Shown here: piece by piece, positions 7,642 through 16,497 of the stretch
Layout: every line of letters begins with the position of its first letter
How positions within the stretch are numbered: the first letter of the stretch is position 1
Notes under the pieces: generated by a model
Database searches by the model: none
The model's input: the letters and a program-made list of their open reading frames with translations, nothing else
Told to the model about the DNA's origin: nothing
NCBI RefSeq assembly: GCF_011742165.1
Contig: NZ_JAAQTO010000049.1
Coordinates: 79,506-143,505 of the forward strand
Reading direction: 5' to 3'
Source of the DNA: Billgrantia bachuensis
GTDB lineage: Bacteria > Pseudomonadota > Gammaproteobacteria > Pseudomonadales > Halomonadaceae
DNA: 64,000 nt
Translations under genes and position numbers: made by a program

Positions 7642-9222
7642 ATGACCCGACCGCCCAACTTGCTATTCATCATGGCCGACCAGCTGCGCGCCGATTATCT
7701 CGGCTGCAACGGCCACCCAAGCATCAAGACCCCGCACATCGACGCCTTGGCCCGGCGCGGCGTCAACTTTACCCGCGCCTACTGCCAGGCCCCTGTATGT
7801 GGCCCCTCGCGGATGTCCTTCTACACCGGTCGTTACGCCGCCAGCCATGGCGCCAGCTACAACGGTGTGCCGCTGCGTGTCGACGAACGCACCCTGGGCG
7901 ATTACCTGCGACCCCTCGGCTATCGGGTCGGCCTGGTCGGCAAGACTCATATGAAGCGCGACGACGACGGCATGGCCCGCCTGGGCCTTGACCCTGATTC
8001 GTCGCGTGGCGTGCTGGTCAGCCAATGCGGCTTCGAACCCTACGAGCGCGACGACGGCCTGCACCCCGATCAGTTGGCCAACCCCGACCTGCCCTACAAT
8101 CGCTATCTGCGCGAGCAGGGCTATGAGGGCGCCAACCCCTGGCACAGCGTCGCCAACTCGGCGGAGGGCAACGACGGTGAGCCACTCAGTGGCTGGTACA
8201 TGCGCCACAGCCACCTGCCGGCTCGGGTCCAGGAAGCGCATTCCGAAACAGCCTACACCACGAATCGCGCCATGGACTTCATTGAGGAGGCCGGCGACTC
8301 CCCCTGGTGCCTGCATCTCAGTTACATCAAACCTCACTGGCCGTATATGGCGCCGGCGCCCTACCATGCCATGTATGGCCCCGAGGACATTCTGCCGGCA
8401 GTGCGCAGCGACGCCGAGCGTGAGCGCCCGCATCCAGTGGTCGAGGCCTTCATGGGCCATGGCGAGTCGGTCGAGTTCTCCCGCGATGAGGTGCGAGAGC
8501 GGGTGGTCCCCGCTTATATGGGGCTGATCACTCAGCTTGACCACCATATCGGCCGGCTGGCCGACTTCATCGAGGCCAAGGGCCTGCGCGACGACACCGT
8601 GATCGTGATCACCTCGGACCACGGCGACTACCTGGGCGATCACTGGCTGGGCGAGAAGGAGTTGTTCCACGAGCCCAGCGCACGCATCCCGATGATCGTG
8701 GTGGATCCGCGCCGCGGTGCCGACGCCAGCCGCGGCAGTTGCGATGACCGTCTGGTGGAGGCCATTGACCTGGTGCCCACCTTCACCGACCTGGCCGGCG
8801 GCGACAGCCGGACCCTGGACCATATACTGGAGGGACGCTCGCTGACGCCACTGATACGCGGGGAATCGGTCGCCGACTGGAGACGCTATGCCTTTAGCGA
8901 GGCGGACTACGCTTGGCGCCCGGCAAGAATGGAGCTGGGATTGGCGCCAGACGAAGCCAGGGCCTTTATGGTCACCGATGGGCGCTGGAAGTACGTGCAC
9001 TACGCCAATTATCCACCGCAGTTGTTCGATCTGGCACGCGACCCCGGCGAGATCGTGGACCTGGCCCACTGTGACGACTGCCGGACGGTGCGCGGCGAGC
9101 TGGAGGCAGCGCTCAATGAGTGGTTCCGGGCGCGCCGCCTGCGCACCACTATCAGCAACGCCGAGGTGGAACGCCGAACCGGCACGGCTCACAAGCGCGG
9201 CATTTTGTTTGGCGCCTGGTAG
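7642..9222 (+). CDS. Cysteine-type sulfatase (cytoplasmic)
   Basis: 526 residues. The C-x-P-S-R sulfatase signature is present as CGPSR (C53), where the Cys is converted to formylglycine by a maturase. Metal-site elements are the N-terminal ADQ (residues 12-14), the LVGKTHM lysine region and TSDHGDYLGDH near residue 330. The start at 7642 follows CGGAGG; a TTG 27 bases upstream is in frame but less likely. There is no signal peptide, so it should act in the cytoplasm on an imported sulfate ester. A phosphonate monoester hydrolase of the same superfamily is the alternative. It closes the permease-TauE-sulfatase operon; no maturase gene is visible in the window. Confidence 0.85.
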   Translation: MTRPPNLLFIMADQLRADYLGCNGHPSIKTPHIDALARRGVNFTRAYCQAPVCGPSRMSFYTGRYAASHGASYNGVPLRVDERTLGDYLRPLGYRVGLVGKTHMKRDDDGMARLGLDPDSSRGVLVSQCGFEPYERDDGLHPDQLANPDLPYNRYLREQGYEGANPWHSVANSAEGNDGEPLSGWYMRHSHLPARVQEAHSETAYTTNRAMDFIEEAGDSPWCLHLSYIKPHWPYMAPAPYHAMYGPEDILPAVRSDAERERPHPVVEAFMGHGESVEFSRDEVRERVVPAYMGLITQLDHHIGRLADFIEAKGLRDDTVIVITSDHGDYLGDHWLGEKELFHEPSARIPMIVVDPRRGADASRGSCDDRLVEAIDLVPTFTDLAGGDSRTLDHILEGRSLTPLIRGESVADWRRYAFSEADYAWRPARMELGLAPDEARAFMVTDGRWKYVHYANYPPQLFDLARDPGEIVDLAHCDDCRTVRGELEAALNEWFRARRLRTTISNAEVERRTGTAHKRGILFGAW

Positions 9223-9260
9223 CGGCTGCTCGATAGTGGCCACACTTATCGTTCATCTAT

Positions 9261-9303
9261 GACACACCGAGCCCCTGCCACGTCTGGCAGGGCTGGGTGT
9301 GTC
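9261..9303 (+). terminator. Strong hairpin terminator after sulfatase
   Basis: GACACACC...AGCCCCTGCCA pairs with TGGCAGGGCT...GGTGTGTC around a CGTC loop, giving a nearly perfect stem of about 19 bp. It lies 39 bp after the stop codon. There is no clear T-tract. Confidence 0.6.
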
Positions 9304-9320
9304 GGCCATGCGGGATAAGC

Positions 9321-9367
9321 GACTAAAGGTTAATGTATTGGACTAAAGTCTAACTCCTGGTTATTCT
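9321..9367 (+). promoter_or_regulatory. Promoter with overlapping direct repeat upstream of a small ORF
   Basis: GACTAAAG occurs at 9321-9328 and 9341-9348, exactly 20 bp apart (two helical turns). The second copy overlaps a plausible -35 (TTGGAC, 9338-9343), followed 18 bp later by a -10-like TATTCT (9362-9367). GACTAAAGTC is itself partly palindromic. This looks like a regulated sigma-70 promoter for the 52-codon gene. Confidence 0.5.
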
Positions 9368-9401
9368 ATTAGCATCCTTATGAAATGACCGGGTCCATAC
9401 C

Positions 9402-9560
9402 ATGACTACCCACACGATTTCCTTTGAAGCGACCGCCACCGCTCCCAAGGCATCCTTGTTCAAGCGGATCGGCCTGGCCGCCTATCGGCTGCTCGAGCAG
9501 ATGACCGAGAGCGCCTACCGCCAGAACCAGGGCCGTTTGCGCTACAACTTTTATATTTAA
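9402..9560 (+). CDS. Small protein of 52 residues, unknown function
   Basis: Short open frame from ATG (9402) to TAA (9558-9560): MTTHTISFEATATAP, then a basic amphipathic stretch (KRIGLAAYRLLEQM), ending in LRYNFYI. I do not recognise the family. There is no signal peptide and no clear transmembrane segment. Support for a real gene comes from a promoter-like element with a direct repeat upstream, a strong terminator stem 62 bp downstream, and its position alone between two converging sulfatase operons. The ribosome site is weak. It could be a small regulatory or stress protein. Confidence 0.45.
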   Translation: MTTHTISFEATATAPKASLFKRIGLAAYRLLEQMTESAYRQNQGRLRYNFYI

Positions 9561-9621
9561 CTGAAGAAATATTTAACGGAAGAGATTTCGCCCGCATCGA
9601 GGCGGGAGGGCAGCGCCATAC

Positions 9622-9660
9622 AACGAGAAGAGCCAGCGCTGTGCGCTGGCTCTTCTCGTT
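9622..9660. terminator. Bidirectional terminator between small ORF and second sulfatase
   Basis: A perfect 18-bp inverted repeat (9622-9639 with 9643-9660; arms begin AACGAGAAG and end CTTCTCGTT) around a 3-base loop. It sits between the small ORF (+) and the sulfatase gene ending at 9678 (-), so it can serve both strands. Confidence 0.7.
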
Positions 9661-9677
9661 ATGGGGTGAGGGCTGGC

Positions 9678-11240
9678 TCAGGCGATGCGCTTGGGCCAGG
9701 GGCTAGTTTCGCTGGCAGTGAGCATCTGGCGCAGCAGCGCTTCGGTCAGGGCGTGACGCTGCTCCCGATAGTCGGGGTCGTCCCAGAGGTTACGGGTCTC
9801 GTGGGGGTCGCTCGGCAGGTGATATAGCTCACCCCATTCCTGGTCCTGGAACAGCGTCAGTCGATAGCCGTCCCGGAGCAGGGTGCGCGAGTGGGCCGGC
9901 CGTTCGAAGCCCCAGTGGGCGATATTGTCCTCATGTTCGATCAGCAGTGACCGCCGCTCCCAGGCCTCGCCGCGCAGCAGCGGCAGCAGGCTTTTGCCCT
10001 GGACGCCGTGGTAGGGCGTGATGCCGGCGCGCTCGAGGATGGAGGGAGCCATGTCGATCGCCGACGTCAGCGCCGTGGTTCGGCGCGCCTCTCCCTGCCC
10101 GGGCTCGGCCCAGATCAGCGGCACTCGGGTAATGCTGCGCAGCGGGGCGGGGCCCTTCAGCAGCAGGTTGAAGTCGCCCATGTAGTCGCCGTGGTCGCTG
10201 GTGAAGATCACGACGGTGTCATCGGCAAGCCCGTTGTCTTCCAGGCATGAGAGTAGGCGGCCTACGGCGTCATCAATCATGCCGATCATGCCGCAGGTCA
10301 GGGCCATGGCCTCGCGGATTTCCCGCTCGCTTGCCATGAAGGCCTTCTCGGTGCGCGCGTTGCGCTCCCCGCGGCGGTACTGCTCGGCGACGAAGCGCAG
10401 GTGCGGGGGGGGATTGTGGTGGGCGTCATAGGGCACCGCCACCTCGAAATCGTCGGGATCGTAGAGGTCCCAGTATTTGCCAGGCGGGCAGAAGGGGTGG
10501 TGCGGGTCGGGGAAGGAGACGAAAGCGAAGAAGGGCGCTTCCTCGCCCCGGCGGGAGGCTAGGTAATCGCAGGCCTTGAGCTCCACGTAGCGGGTGGGGT
10601 GCAGCTCCTCCGGCATGGCGGTGCGATAGGCCTGGGGACAGATGTAGTCGTGGGGCAACTGGTGCGCCGGGCCGCGCAGCTGTTCAGGGTCCTCGACTTG
10701 ACGGCGCAGCCATCGGTCGTAGTGGCCGCCGCAGTTGTCGCCGTGCTTGGTAACGATGTCGGCATGGACGAAGCCGTAATAGGGCAGTTCGACGCGATAC
10801 TCCGCCTCGCTACTCCAGCGCTCCGGCTCCTCGTTGCGCCAGTCCTCGTCGCTCTCCTGATGAGCATCCGGCACGCGAGCCCCGGCCGCGGGGTTCTGCT
10901 GGGGGACGTCGCGGCCGGTGAAGGGTTGCAGGTGAGACTTGCCGATCAGCGCCGTGTGGTAGCCCTCCAGGCGCAGCGCCTCGACAAAGGTACTGTTGTG
11001 TCGGGGCAGGTGCAGGCCGTTCTTGCGCAGGCCGTGGACGCTGGGATAGCGGCCGGTGACCAGCGAGGCACGGTTAGGCATGCACACCGGGCTTGCTGTG
11101 TGGAACTCCTCGAAGCGGGTACCCCGCGCTGCCAGGCCATCGATATGTGGTGTCTTGAGCAGCGGATGCTCCATGCATCCGAGGTAATCGGCGCGCTGCT
11201 GGTCGGTGATGATGAACAGGAAGTTGGGTCTGCGAGTCAT
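9678..11240 (-). CDS. Second cysteine-type sulfatase (cytoplasmic)
   Basis: 520 residues, paralogous in layout to the sulfatase at 7642-9222. The signature CMPNR has C53 at the same position, so it is predicted to need formylglycine maturation. Other elements are ITDQQRADYLG at the N-terminus, LIGKSHLQPF, and the metal-site motif TSDHGDYMGDF. There is no signal peptide. Its ATG overlaps the stop of the upstream fused permease by 4 bases (ATGA), indicating translational coupling. It probably hydrolyses the sulfate ester imported by that permease. The N-terminal half is closer to general sulfatases than to choline sulfatase. Substrate unknown. Confidence 0.85.
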   Translation of the reverse strand: MTRRPNFLFIITDQQRADYLGCMEHPLLKTPHIDGLAARGTRFEEFHTASPVCMPNRASLVTGRYPSVHGLRKNGLHLPRHNSTFVEALRLEGYHTALIGKSHLQPFTGRDVPQQNPAAGARVPDAHQESDEDWRNEEPERWSSEAEYRVELPYYGFVHADIVTKHGDNCGGHYDRWLRRQVEDPEQLRGPAHQLPHDYICPQAYRTAMPEELHPTRYVELKACDYLASRRGEEAPFFAFVSFPDPHHPFCPPGKYWDLYDPDDFEVAVPYDAHHNPPPHLRFVAEQYRRGERNARTEKAFMASEREIREAMALTCGMIGMIDDAVGRLLSCLEDNGLADDTVVIFTSDHGDYMGDFNLLLKGPAPLRSITRVPLIWAEPGQGEARRTTALTSAIDMAPSILERAGITPYHGVQGKSLLPLLRGEAWERRSLLIEHEDNIAHWGFERPAHSRTLLRDGYRLTLFQDQEWGELYHLPSDPHETRNLWDDPDYREQRHALTEALLRQMLTASETSPWPKRIA

Positions 11241-13195
11241 GTCAGGGCTCCCTTCTTTAGGCTGGTTTGGCGGTGCACCACCAGCAGGGCGACACCAAGT
11301 AGGAAGGCCGGCCAGTGCATCAGCGGGAAGATCACCAGCATGGCGATGGCCGCAACCACCCGCAGTGCCGCCTCGACCAGTGACAGCCGGCAGCGGTCAT
11401 GGCAGGCCAGTCCCGAGGTAATCAGCAGCACCGCCAGGGAGAGACGCAGCAGGATCGAGGCCATGTCGTACCAGGCGCCCGAACCGCCAGCCTCGGGTAC
11501 CAGCAGAAGCTCCGGATAGAAGGCGAAGGTGAAGGGCAGCAGGAATATCACCAGGCCGATGCGGGTCGCCTCCAGGGCAGTCTTGAGCGGCGAGGCCTGG
11601 CTGATGGAAGCCGCCGCGAAGGCCGCCACCGCCACCGGTGGGGTGATCGCCGAAGCGACCCCAAAGTAGAAGACAAACATGTGGGCGACTAGCGGTTCCA
11701 GGCCCAGGCGCAACATGGCCGGGCCCATGATCAGGATGATGGTCAGATAGGCCGGCAGGGTCGGCATGCCCATGCCCAGTACCAATGCCGCCATCATGGC
11801 CATCAGCAGCGAGACCAGCAGGCTGCCCCCGGTGGAGGCGCCGATCACCTGGGCAAACTTGATCGGCAGGCCGGTGGAAGAGAGCACGCCGACGATGATA
11901 CCGACTATGCCAACCGCGATCAGCAGCGTGGCGAAGCTGTTACCGCCCCGTGACAGGGCATGGACCAGCGTCAGGGGTGCGCAGCGGGTCGCCGGATTGA
12001 GCGTTAGGCTCAGCGGTACTACCGAGAAGAGTGCGAGGATGCCGGCGCCGGCTGGAGATAATCCGGCGATCAGCGCGACCACCACCACCGTCAGCGGCAC
12101 GAAGACCATGGTCAGGTTGATGTAATCCTGACGCACGGGCCGGTCGGCCGGGTCCATGTCGACGGGTTGGCTCTCGATGCCCAGGCGGCGCGCCTCGTAG
12201 ACGACGGCGGCGAACAGCGAGCCGTAGTAGAAGAGGGCGGGGATCAGCGCAGCGACGATGATGGTCAGGTAGGAAATACCGGTGAAGTCGGCCATCACCA
12301 GGGCCGCGGCGCCCATGATCGGTGGCATGATCTGGCCGCCGCTGGAGGCGGTGGCCTCGATGCCTCCAGCGAAGGTGGGGCTGAAGCCGCGCCGGCGGAT
12401 CATCGGGATGGTGATCACGCCGGTGCCCACCACGTTGGCTACGGCGCTGCCCGAGACCGAGCCAAACAGCCCGGAGGAAAGAATGGCGGCGTGGGCCGGG
12501 CCGCCGCGGGCGCGCCGGAAGGCGTGCAGCGAGACCTTGATCATTGAGCCCCCGGCGCCGCTGCCTTCGAGCAGGGCGCCCAGCAGTATGAAGGGCAGAA
12601 TGGTGTTGATGACGATGGCCAGCAAGGAGCCCAATACGCCGTTGGTGCTGTTGTACCAGAGGGTGTCCGCGGTGCCGTCAATGAAATCGATGGGGGCCAT
12701 GCGGAACAGCCCCGGCCAGTGGTGGCCGGTGTAAAAGTAGAGCAGCGCCACCCCAGCCACGGCGGTCAGCGCCAGCCCCCACTGGCGCAGGCAGATCAGT
12801 AGCAGGGCGACTACGCCGGCCAGCGCTGTCCAGGCGTGAGCGGCGTCGAAGAAGAACAGGCCTCCCTTGAGGCGTTCCATGGTGACGTAGTAATCGTGCA
12901 GGGCATATATCAACACGGCCAGGACGATGACATCCACCAGACCGCCTGCCAGGCGCCAGGAGGAGCCTGCGTTCAATGGCTTCCTCAGCAGCGTCTGGCG
13001 GATGACCACCGTTAGGCACGCCAGGCCCAGCATCAGCGGATGCATGTACTCATAGCCAAAGGGCCCCAGGCGAGGGATCGGGCCGAAACTCGGCATGCTG
13101 TTGACGATACCCAGCAGGGCGATACCGAGGCCGACCGTGTAGGCCAGGACCTCCCTGAGGCGGACCTCGGAGAGCGGAAAGAGAGCGAAATTCAT
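11237..13195 (-). CDS. Second TAXI-type TRAP fused permease
   Basis: 652-residue inner-membrane protein with the same DctQ-like plus DctM-like architecture as 4823-6775 and clear sequence similarity (NSMPSFGPIPRLGPF, VSGSAVANVVGTGVITIPM, SGGQIMPPIMGAAALVMAD). It lies 22 bp after the TAXI binding-protein gene and overlaps the sulfatase start by 4 bases, giving the operon receptor, permease, sulfatase. Compared with the first cassette, the order is compact and porin and TauE genes are missing. Confidence 0.9.
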   Translation of the reverse strand: MNFALFPLSEVRLREVLAYTVGLGIALLGIVNSMPSFGPIPRLGPFGYEYMHPLMLGLACLTVVIRQTLLRKPLNAGSSWRLAGGLVDVIVLAVLIYALHDYYVTMERLKGGLFFFDAAHAWTALAGVVALLLICLRQWGLALTAVAGVALLYFYTGHHWPGLFRMAPIDFIDGTADTLWYNSTNGVLGSLLAIVINTILPFILLGALLEGSGAGGSMIKVSLHAFRRARGGPAHAAILSSGLFGSVSGSAVANVVGTGVITIPMIRRRGFSPTFAGGIEATASSGGQIMPPIMGAAALVMADFTGISYLTIIVAALIPALFYYGSLFAAVVYEARRLGIESQPVDMDPADRPVRQDYINLTMVFVPLTVVVVALIAGLSPAGAGILALFSVVPLSLTLNPATRCAPLTLVHALSRGGNSFATLLIAVGIVGIIVGVLSSTGLPIKFAQVIGASTGGSLLVSLLMAMMAALVLGMGMPTLPAYLTIILIMGPAMLRLGLEPLVAHMFVFYFGVASAITPPVAVAAFAAASISQASPLKTALEATRIGLVIFLLPFTFAFYPELLLVPEAGGSGAWYDMASILLRLSLAVLLITSGLACHDRCRLSLVEAALRVVAAIAMLVIFPLMHWPAFLLGVALLVVHRQTSLKKGALT

Positions 13196-13217
13196 GTGGC
13201 AAGCCTGTCGAGTCGGA

Positions 13218-14243
13218 TCAGGGGATCAGTCGCTCGGGCACCTCGACACCACGTTCTTGATAGTAGCGGTAGGCGCCAGGGTGCAGGGGAGCATCGACGC
13301 CGATGAAGGCATCCTCGATCGTCAGACCGGCGAAGATCGGGCTGGAGGCGCGGATCTCATCGATGTTGTCCCACACCGTGCTGGTCAACTGGTAGGCGGT
13401 CTCCTCGTCAAGGCTCTGATTGACCAGCGCCATCATGGTGAAGGCCAGCAGGGTGATGCTCTCTTCTTCGTTAACGGTGTTGGCGTAGGTATCGTTGGCA
13501 ATCTCCACCGGCAGCATGCCGGGGGTGGCCATCAGTTCCTGCCAGGTGTCGCTTGCCAGACCCTCTTCGCTCATGCCGAGAAAGCGGATCGGGTTGACCA
13601 GCGAGTACTGCTCGATGGAGGCGGAACCGATCTGCGAGCCGCTCACCAGCACGTCCACCTGGCCGTCGGAAAAGGCCTGGCCGGAGCCGCCCCAGCCGAG
13701 GGTCACCGCCCGATAGCCTTCGTTGGGACGCATGCCGGTGTTGGCGTGGATCACCTGCTCGATGGCGGTGCTGGCGGCACTGGCGGCCGGCCCGATATAG
13801 ACGTTCTTGCCGGCGATGTCGTCCCAGCTCTCGATGCCGCTGTCGGCCCAGGTGAAGACATGGTAGGCACCGTGGACGAAGCCGAACAGCGAGCGCAGGT
13901 TCTCTGCCGCCTGTATGGCTTGGTCGCTCATTTCGCCATACATGCGGGTGCCCTCTCCCATGTAGCCGTAGAGCTCAGTTGGAATCATCGTCAGGTCGAT
14001 GCGCCCGGCGCCCAGCTTGACGCCGGTCATGGCCAGGTTCTGGCCGGTGCTGAGCTGGATGTCGAGGTCATGGTCTCGGCTGGCCAGAGTGCTCATCAAG
14101 GTGGCCAGTTGAGAATTGAAGGTGGCAGGGTTGCCGCTTTCGGCGCGCAGGGGCTCGGCCTGCGCTTGGGCGTTGGTGAAAGCCAGGGTTCCGGCCAGCG
14201 CGGTGGTGGTGAGGGTGGCGGTGAGTAGTGTCTTGAGCGTCAT
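13218..14243 (-). CDS. Second TAXI-family TRAP substrate-binding protein
   Basis: 341-residue periplasmic receptor with a signal peptide (about residues 1-28, ...TNAQAQA/EP). The start is at MTLKTLL because GGAG lies 6 bases upstream; the frame stays open for 22 further codons without a ribosome site. It shares WADSGIESWDDIAGKNVYIGP and DAPLHPGAYRYYQERGVEVPE with the receptor at 2379-3380. First gene of the receptor-permease-sulfatase operon; its promoter should lie in the 138-bp gap to the LysR gene. Confidence 0.87.
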   Translation of the reverse strand: MTLKTLLTATLTTTALAGTLAFTNAQAQAEPLRAESGNPATFNSQLATLMSTLASRDHDLDIQLSTGQNLAMTGVKLGAGRIDLTMIPTELYGYMGEGTRMYGEMSDQAIQAAENLRSLFGFVHGAYHVFTWADSGIESWDDIAGKNVYIGPAASAASTAIEQVIHANTGMRPNEGYRAVTLGWGGSGQAFSDGQVDVLVSGSQIGSASIEQYSLVNPIRFLGMSEEGLASDTWQELMATPGMLPVEIANDTYANTVNEEESITLLAFTMMALVNQSLDEETAYQLTSTVWDNIDEIRASSPIFAGLTIEDAFIGVDAPLHPGAYRYYQERGVEVPERLIP

Positions 14244-14381
14244 GGGGGCTCCGGGCGTGTCGTTGTGGGTTGTTATCGTCGCCGCGACCGGGTTAGCCGC
14301 CGGCGTCACGGTTGATGTCAGTCTGGTCTGGTGCGCTGGTCGGGGACCAATGACATTACACGGCTTGGGTATGCGTTTTTT

Positions 14382-15656
14382 CTATTGGGGGGTTGGCGAA
14401 AGTGCTCGACTGGCCATTATCAGGGCACTGCGCAGGGCACGCAGGGCCTGGCTGGGGGCGCTGTCCTCGCGCATGGTGAGACCGATGGCCCGGGGCGGGC
14501 CTTGCAGGCGCAGCGGCAAGTAGGCGAGATGCCCATCCTGCACTTCATAGTGCACTTGGTAGGGGGAGATCAGGGCGAGGCGGTCGCTGTCCCGCAGCAA
14601 GTCGCGGATGACCCCCAGGTTGCCGGCCTCCACCACCGGCGTCGGCGGGGTGATGCCCAGAGTATTGAATTGCTGGTCGAAGCTGTGGCGGGCAGGCGTG
14701 CCTCTGGGAGGGGCGATCCAGGGCCAGTCGAGCAGTGTCTCCAAGGTGAGGTCGGTGTGCTCCATCAGGGGATGATCGGGACGCGTCACGGCGACCAGTC
14801 GGTCGTGCAGCAGCACCTGCTGGCTCATCTCTTCCTCGGGATCGATACGGTGCAGTACCCCCACCAATACATCGATCTCGCCGCTGCGCAGCGCCTCGAA
14901 GAGGACGTCATAGGTACCCTCGTGAACGGTGACGGCAAGCCCTGGATACTCACGCAGCAGGGTGTCCACGGCGCGCGGCACCAACAGGGAACTGGTCAGC
15001 GGCAGAGCGCCGATGACCACCCGCCCCAAGGCCTCGCCGCGCCAGGCGGTGACTTCGTCCTGCAGCAGCGCTATCTCGCGCAGTGCCACCTTGACGTGTC
15101 GGGTCAGCAGGCTGCTGCCGGGGGTGGCGATCAGCCCCCGCTGGGTGCGCAGGAACAGCGACGTGGCGAGGCGTCCCTCCAGGTCGCGCAGGCTGGCGCT
15201 GACGGTGGGCTGGGTGAGGGCCAGGCGCCGGGCGGCCAGGCGTTCGTTGCGGGTCTCGGCCAGGGTCACCAGCACGCGAAGGTGACGCAGGGAGAGGCGC
15301 TGGGCCAGGCGTTGAAAGTGGCCGTCGAGCTGCAATTGGGTTAGCTGGCGCTCGGCGCGGTCGAACTGGTGGAGGACGCGGCGACAGCGATGGGCCACCA
15401 GCTCGCCCACCTCGGTACAGAGCATGCCGCCGTGGTGGCGTTCGAACAGCGATAGGTCGAGGGCTTTCTCCAGGTCGCGGATCGCACGCGAGACTGCAGG
15501 CTGCGAGAGGTTGAGGGATTCGGCGGCGCCGAGCACGCTGCCCCGCTCGACGACGGCAGCCAGGGCACGCAGGCAACGCAGACTGGGCAGGCTGTCCATG
15601 GTCTCAGCGGATGCGGTGGCTCGGGCCGAGGTGGGGATCTCTCCCGAGGCGATCAT
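14382..15656 (-). CDS. LysR-type regulator with two tandem HTH domains
   Basis: About 424 residues, roughly 120 longer than a normal LysR protein. A first winged HTH spans about residues 26-85 (VLGAAESLNLSQPAVSRAIRDLE) and a second about 121-180 (LAARRLALTQPTVSASLRDLE). A LysR substrate-binding domain follows from about 205. The start at 15656 has GGAG 10 bases upstream; ATGs at 15695 and 15599 are possible. It is co-oriented and adjacent to the second TAXI-sulfatase operon, its likely target. LysR proteins with duplicated HTH regions exist in some proteobacterial families but are uncommon. Confidence 0.82.
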   Translation of the reverse strand: MIASGEIPTSARATASAETMDSLPSLRCLRALAAVVERGSVLGAAESLNLSQPAVSRAIRDLEKALDLSLFERHHGGMLCTEVGELVAHRCRRVLHQFDRAERQLTQLQLDGHFQRLAQRLSLRHLRVLVTLAETRNERLAARRLALTQPTVSASLRDLEGRLATSLFLRTQRGLIATPGSSLLTRHVKVALREIALLQDEVTAWRGEALGRVVIGALPLTSSLLVPRAVDTLLREYPGLAVTVHEGTYDVLFEALRSGEIDVLVGVLHRIDPEEEMSQQVLLHDRLVAVTRPDHPLMEHTDLTLETLLDWPWIAPPRGTPARHSFDQQFNTLGITPPTPVVEAGNLGVIRDLLRDSDRLALISPYQVHYEVQDGHLAYLPLRLQGPPRAIGLTMREDSAPSQALRALRSALIMASRALSPTPQ

Positions 15657-15870
15657 CTTCGCTGAGCTCCGGTAGCTGAACGAGGGGCAAGGCATTCAAG
15701 GCGCATTCGACAAAGTTTCGGGTGCCGGAGTGGGCGATGCAAGTCTGGAACGAAAGGCCTTTGAGCAGGGAACGTCGTCTTCGCTGGGTGGTGTCAATTC
15801 CTCAGGTTCCCGTTCGACTGGATCAAGAGTCAAGGAAACTGCGAATCCATGCCAATCGACGGAGCTGATA

Positions 15871-16493
15871 ATGATCACACTCTACGGCACGCCTCCGACC
15901 CGCGCCCTGCGGGCCATATGGCTGCTCAACGAACTGGGCCTGGAGTACAGGGCGCGCCCGGTGGACCTCATGCAAGGTGAGCACCAACAGCAGGATTTCC
16001 TCTCACTCCACCCCTCCGGCAAGGTTCCGGTGCTGGTCGATGGGGATCTCGTGGTAACCGAATCGGCTGCGATACAGCTCTACTTGGCCAATACCCACAG
16101 GCGGGATTCATCCCCGAGGCCGTGGAGGAGAGAGCCCAGATGCATCGCTGGAATTTCTTCCTGGTGACCGAGATCGAGCAGCCTCTGTGGCGCATTGCGC
16201 GTCACACGTTCATTTACCCGGATGAGAAGCGATTGCCTCAGGATGTCGAGCAGGCGAGGCAGGAGTGCGTGGAGATGGTGACCGTGCTCGAGCGCCACAT
16301 GAAGGAGCGCGAGTACCTGGTAGGCGACCGGCTCAGCGTAGCCGACTTCAACGCCGCCTATACCCTGGACTGGGCGAACGAAGAGGACATGCTCGATGAT
16401 GCGCCGCGGTTGAGAGAGTTTCTGAAGACGATGTACTCCCGCCCAACGGCCCCACCCACCATCGCCGAGGCGTTCGCGGCGATGGTGAGCTAG
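15871..16493 (+). pseudogene. Glutathione S-transferase, frameshifted
   Basis: The N-terminal thioredoxin-like GST part (MITLYGTPPTRALRAIWLLNE ... VTESAAIQLYLAN) is in one frame up to about 16095. The rest (PQAGFIPEAVEERAQMHRWNFF ... ADFNAAYTLDWANE) continues in another frame, as if one base (or four) had been lost near 16093-16100. Together the parts give a complete GST of about 207 residues. It is either a recent pseudogene or a sequencing error. It lies between the LysR gene (divergent) and the MarR gene (convergent, 4-bp gap). Role unknown; GSTs near aromatic clusters often act in isomerisation or detoxification. Confidence 0.75.
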
Positions 16494-16497
16494 CGCC

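Noticed and set aside
9622..9660. Perfect 18-bp inverted repeat as an insertion-sequence end
   Set aside because: Only a 3-base loop separates the arms, no transposase gene or target duplication is nearby, and it lies between convergent genes as a terminator should.
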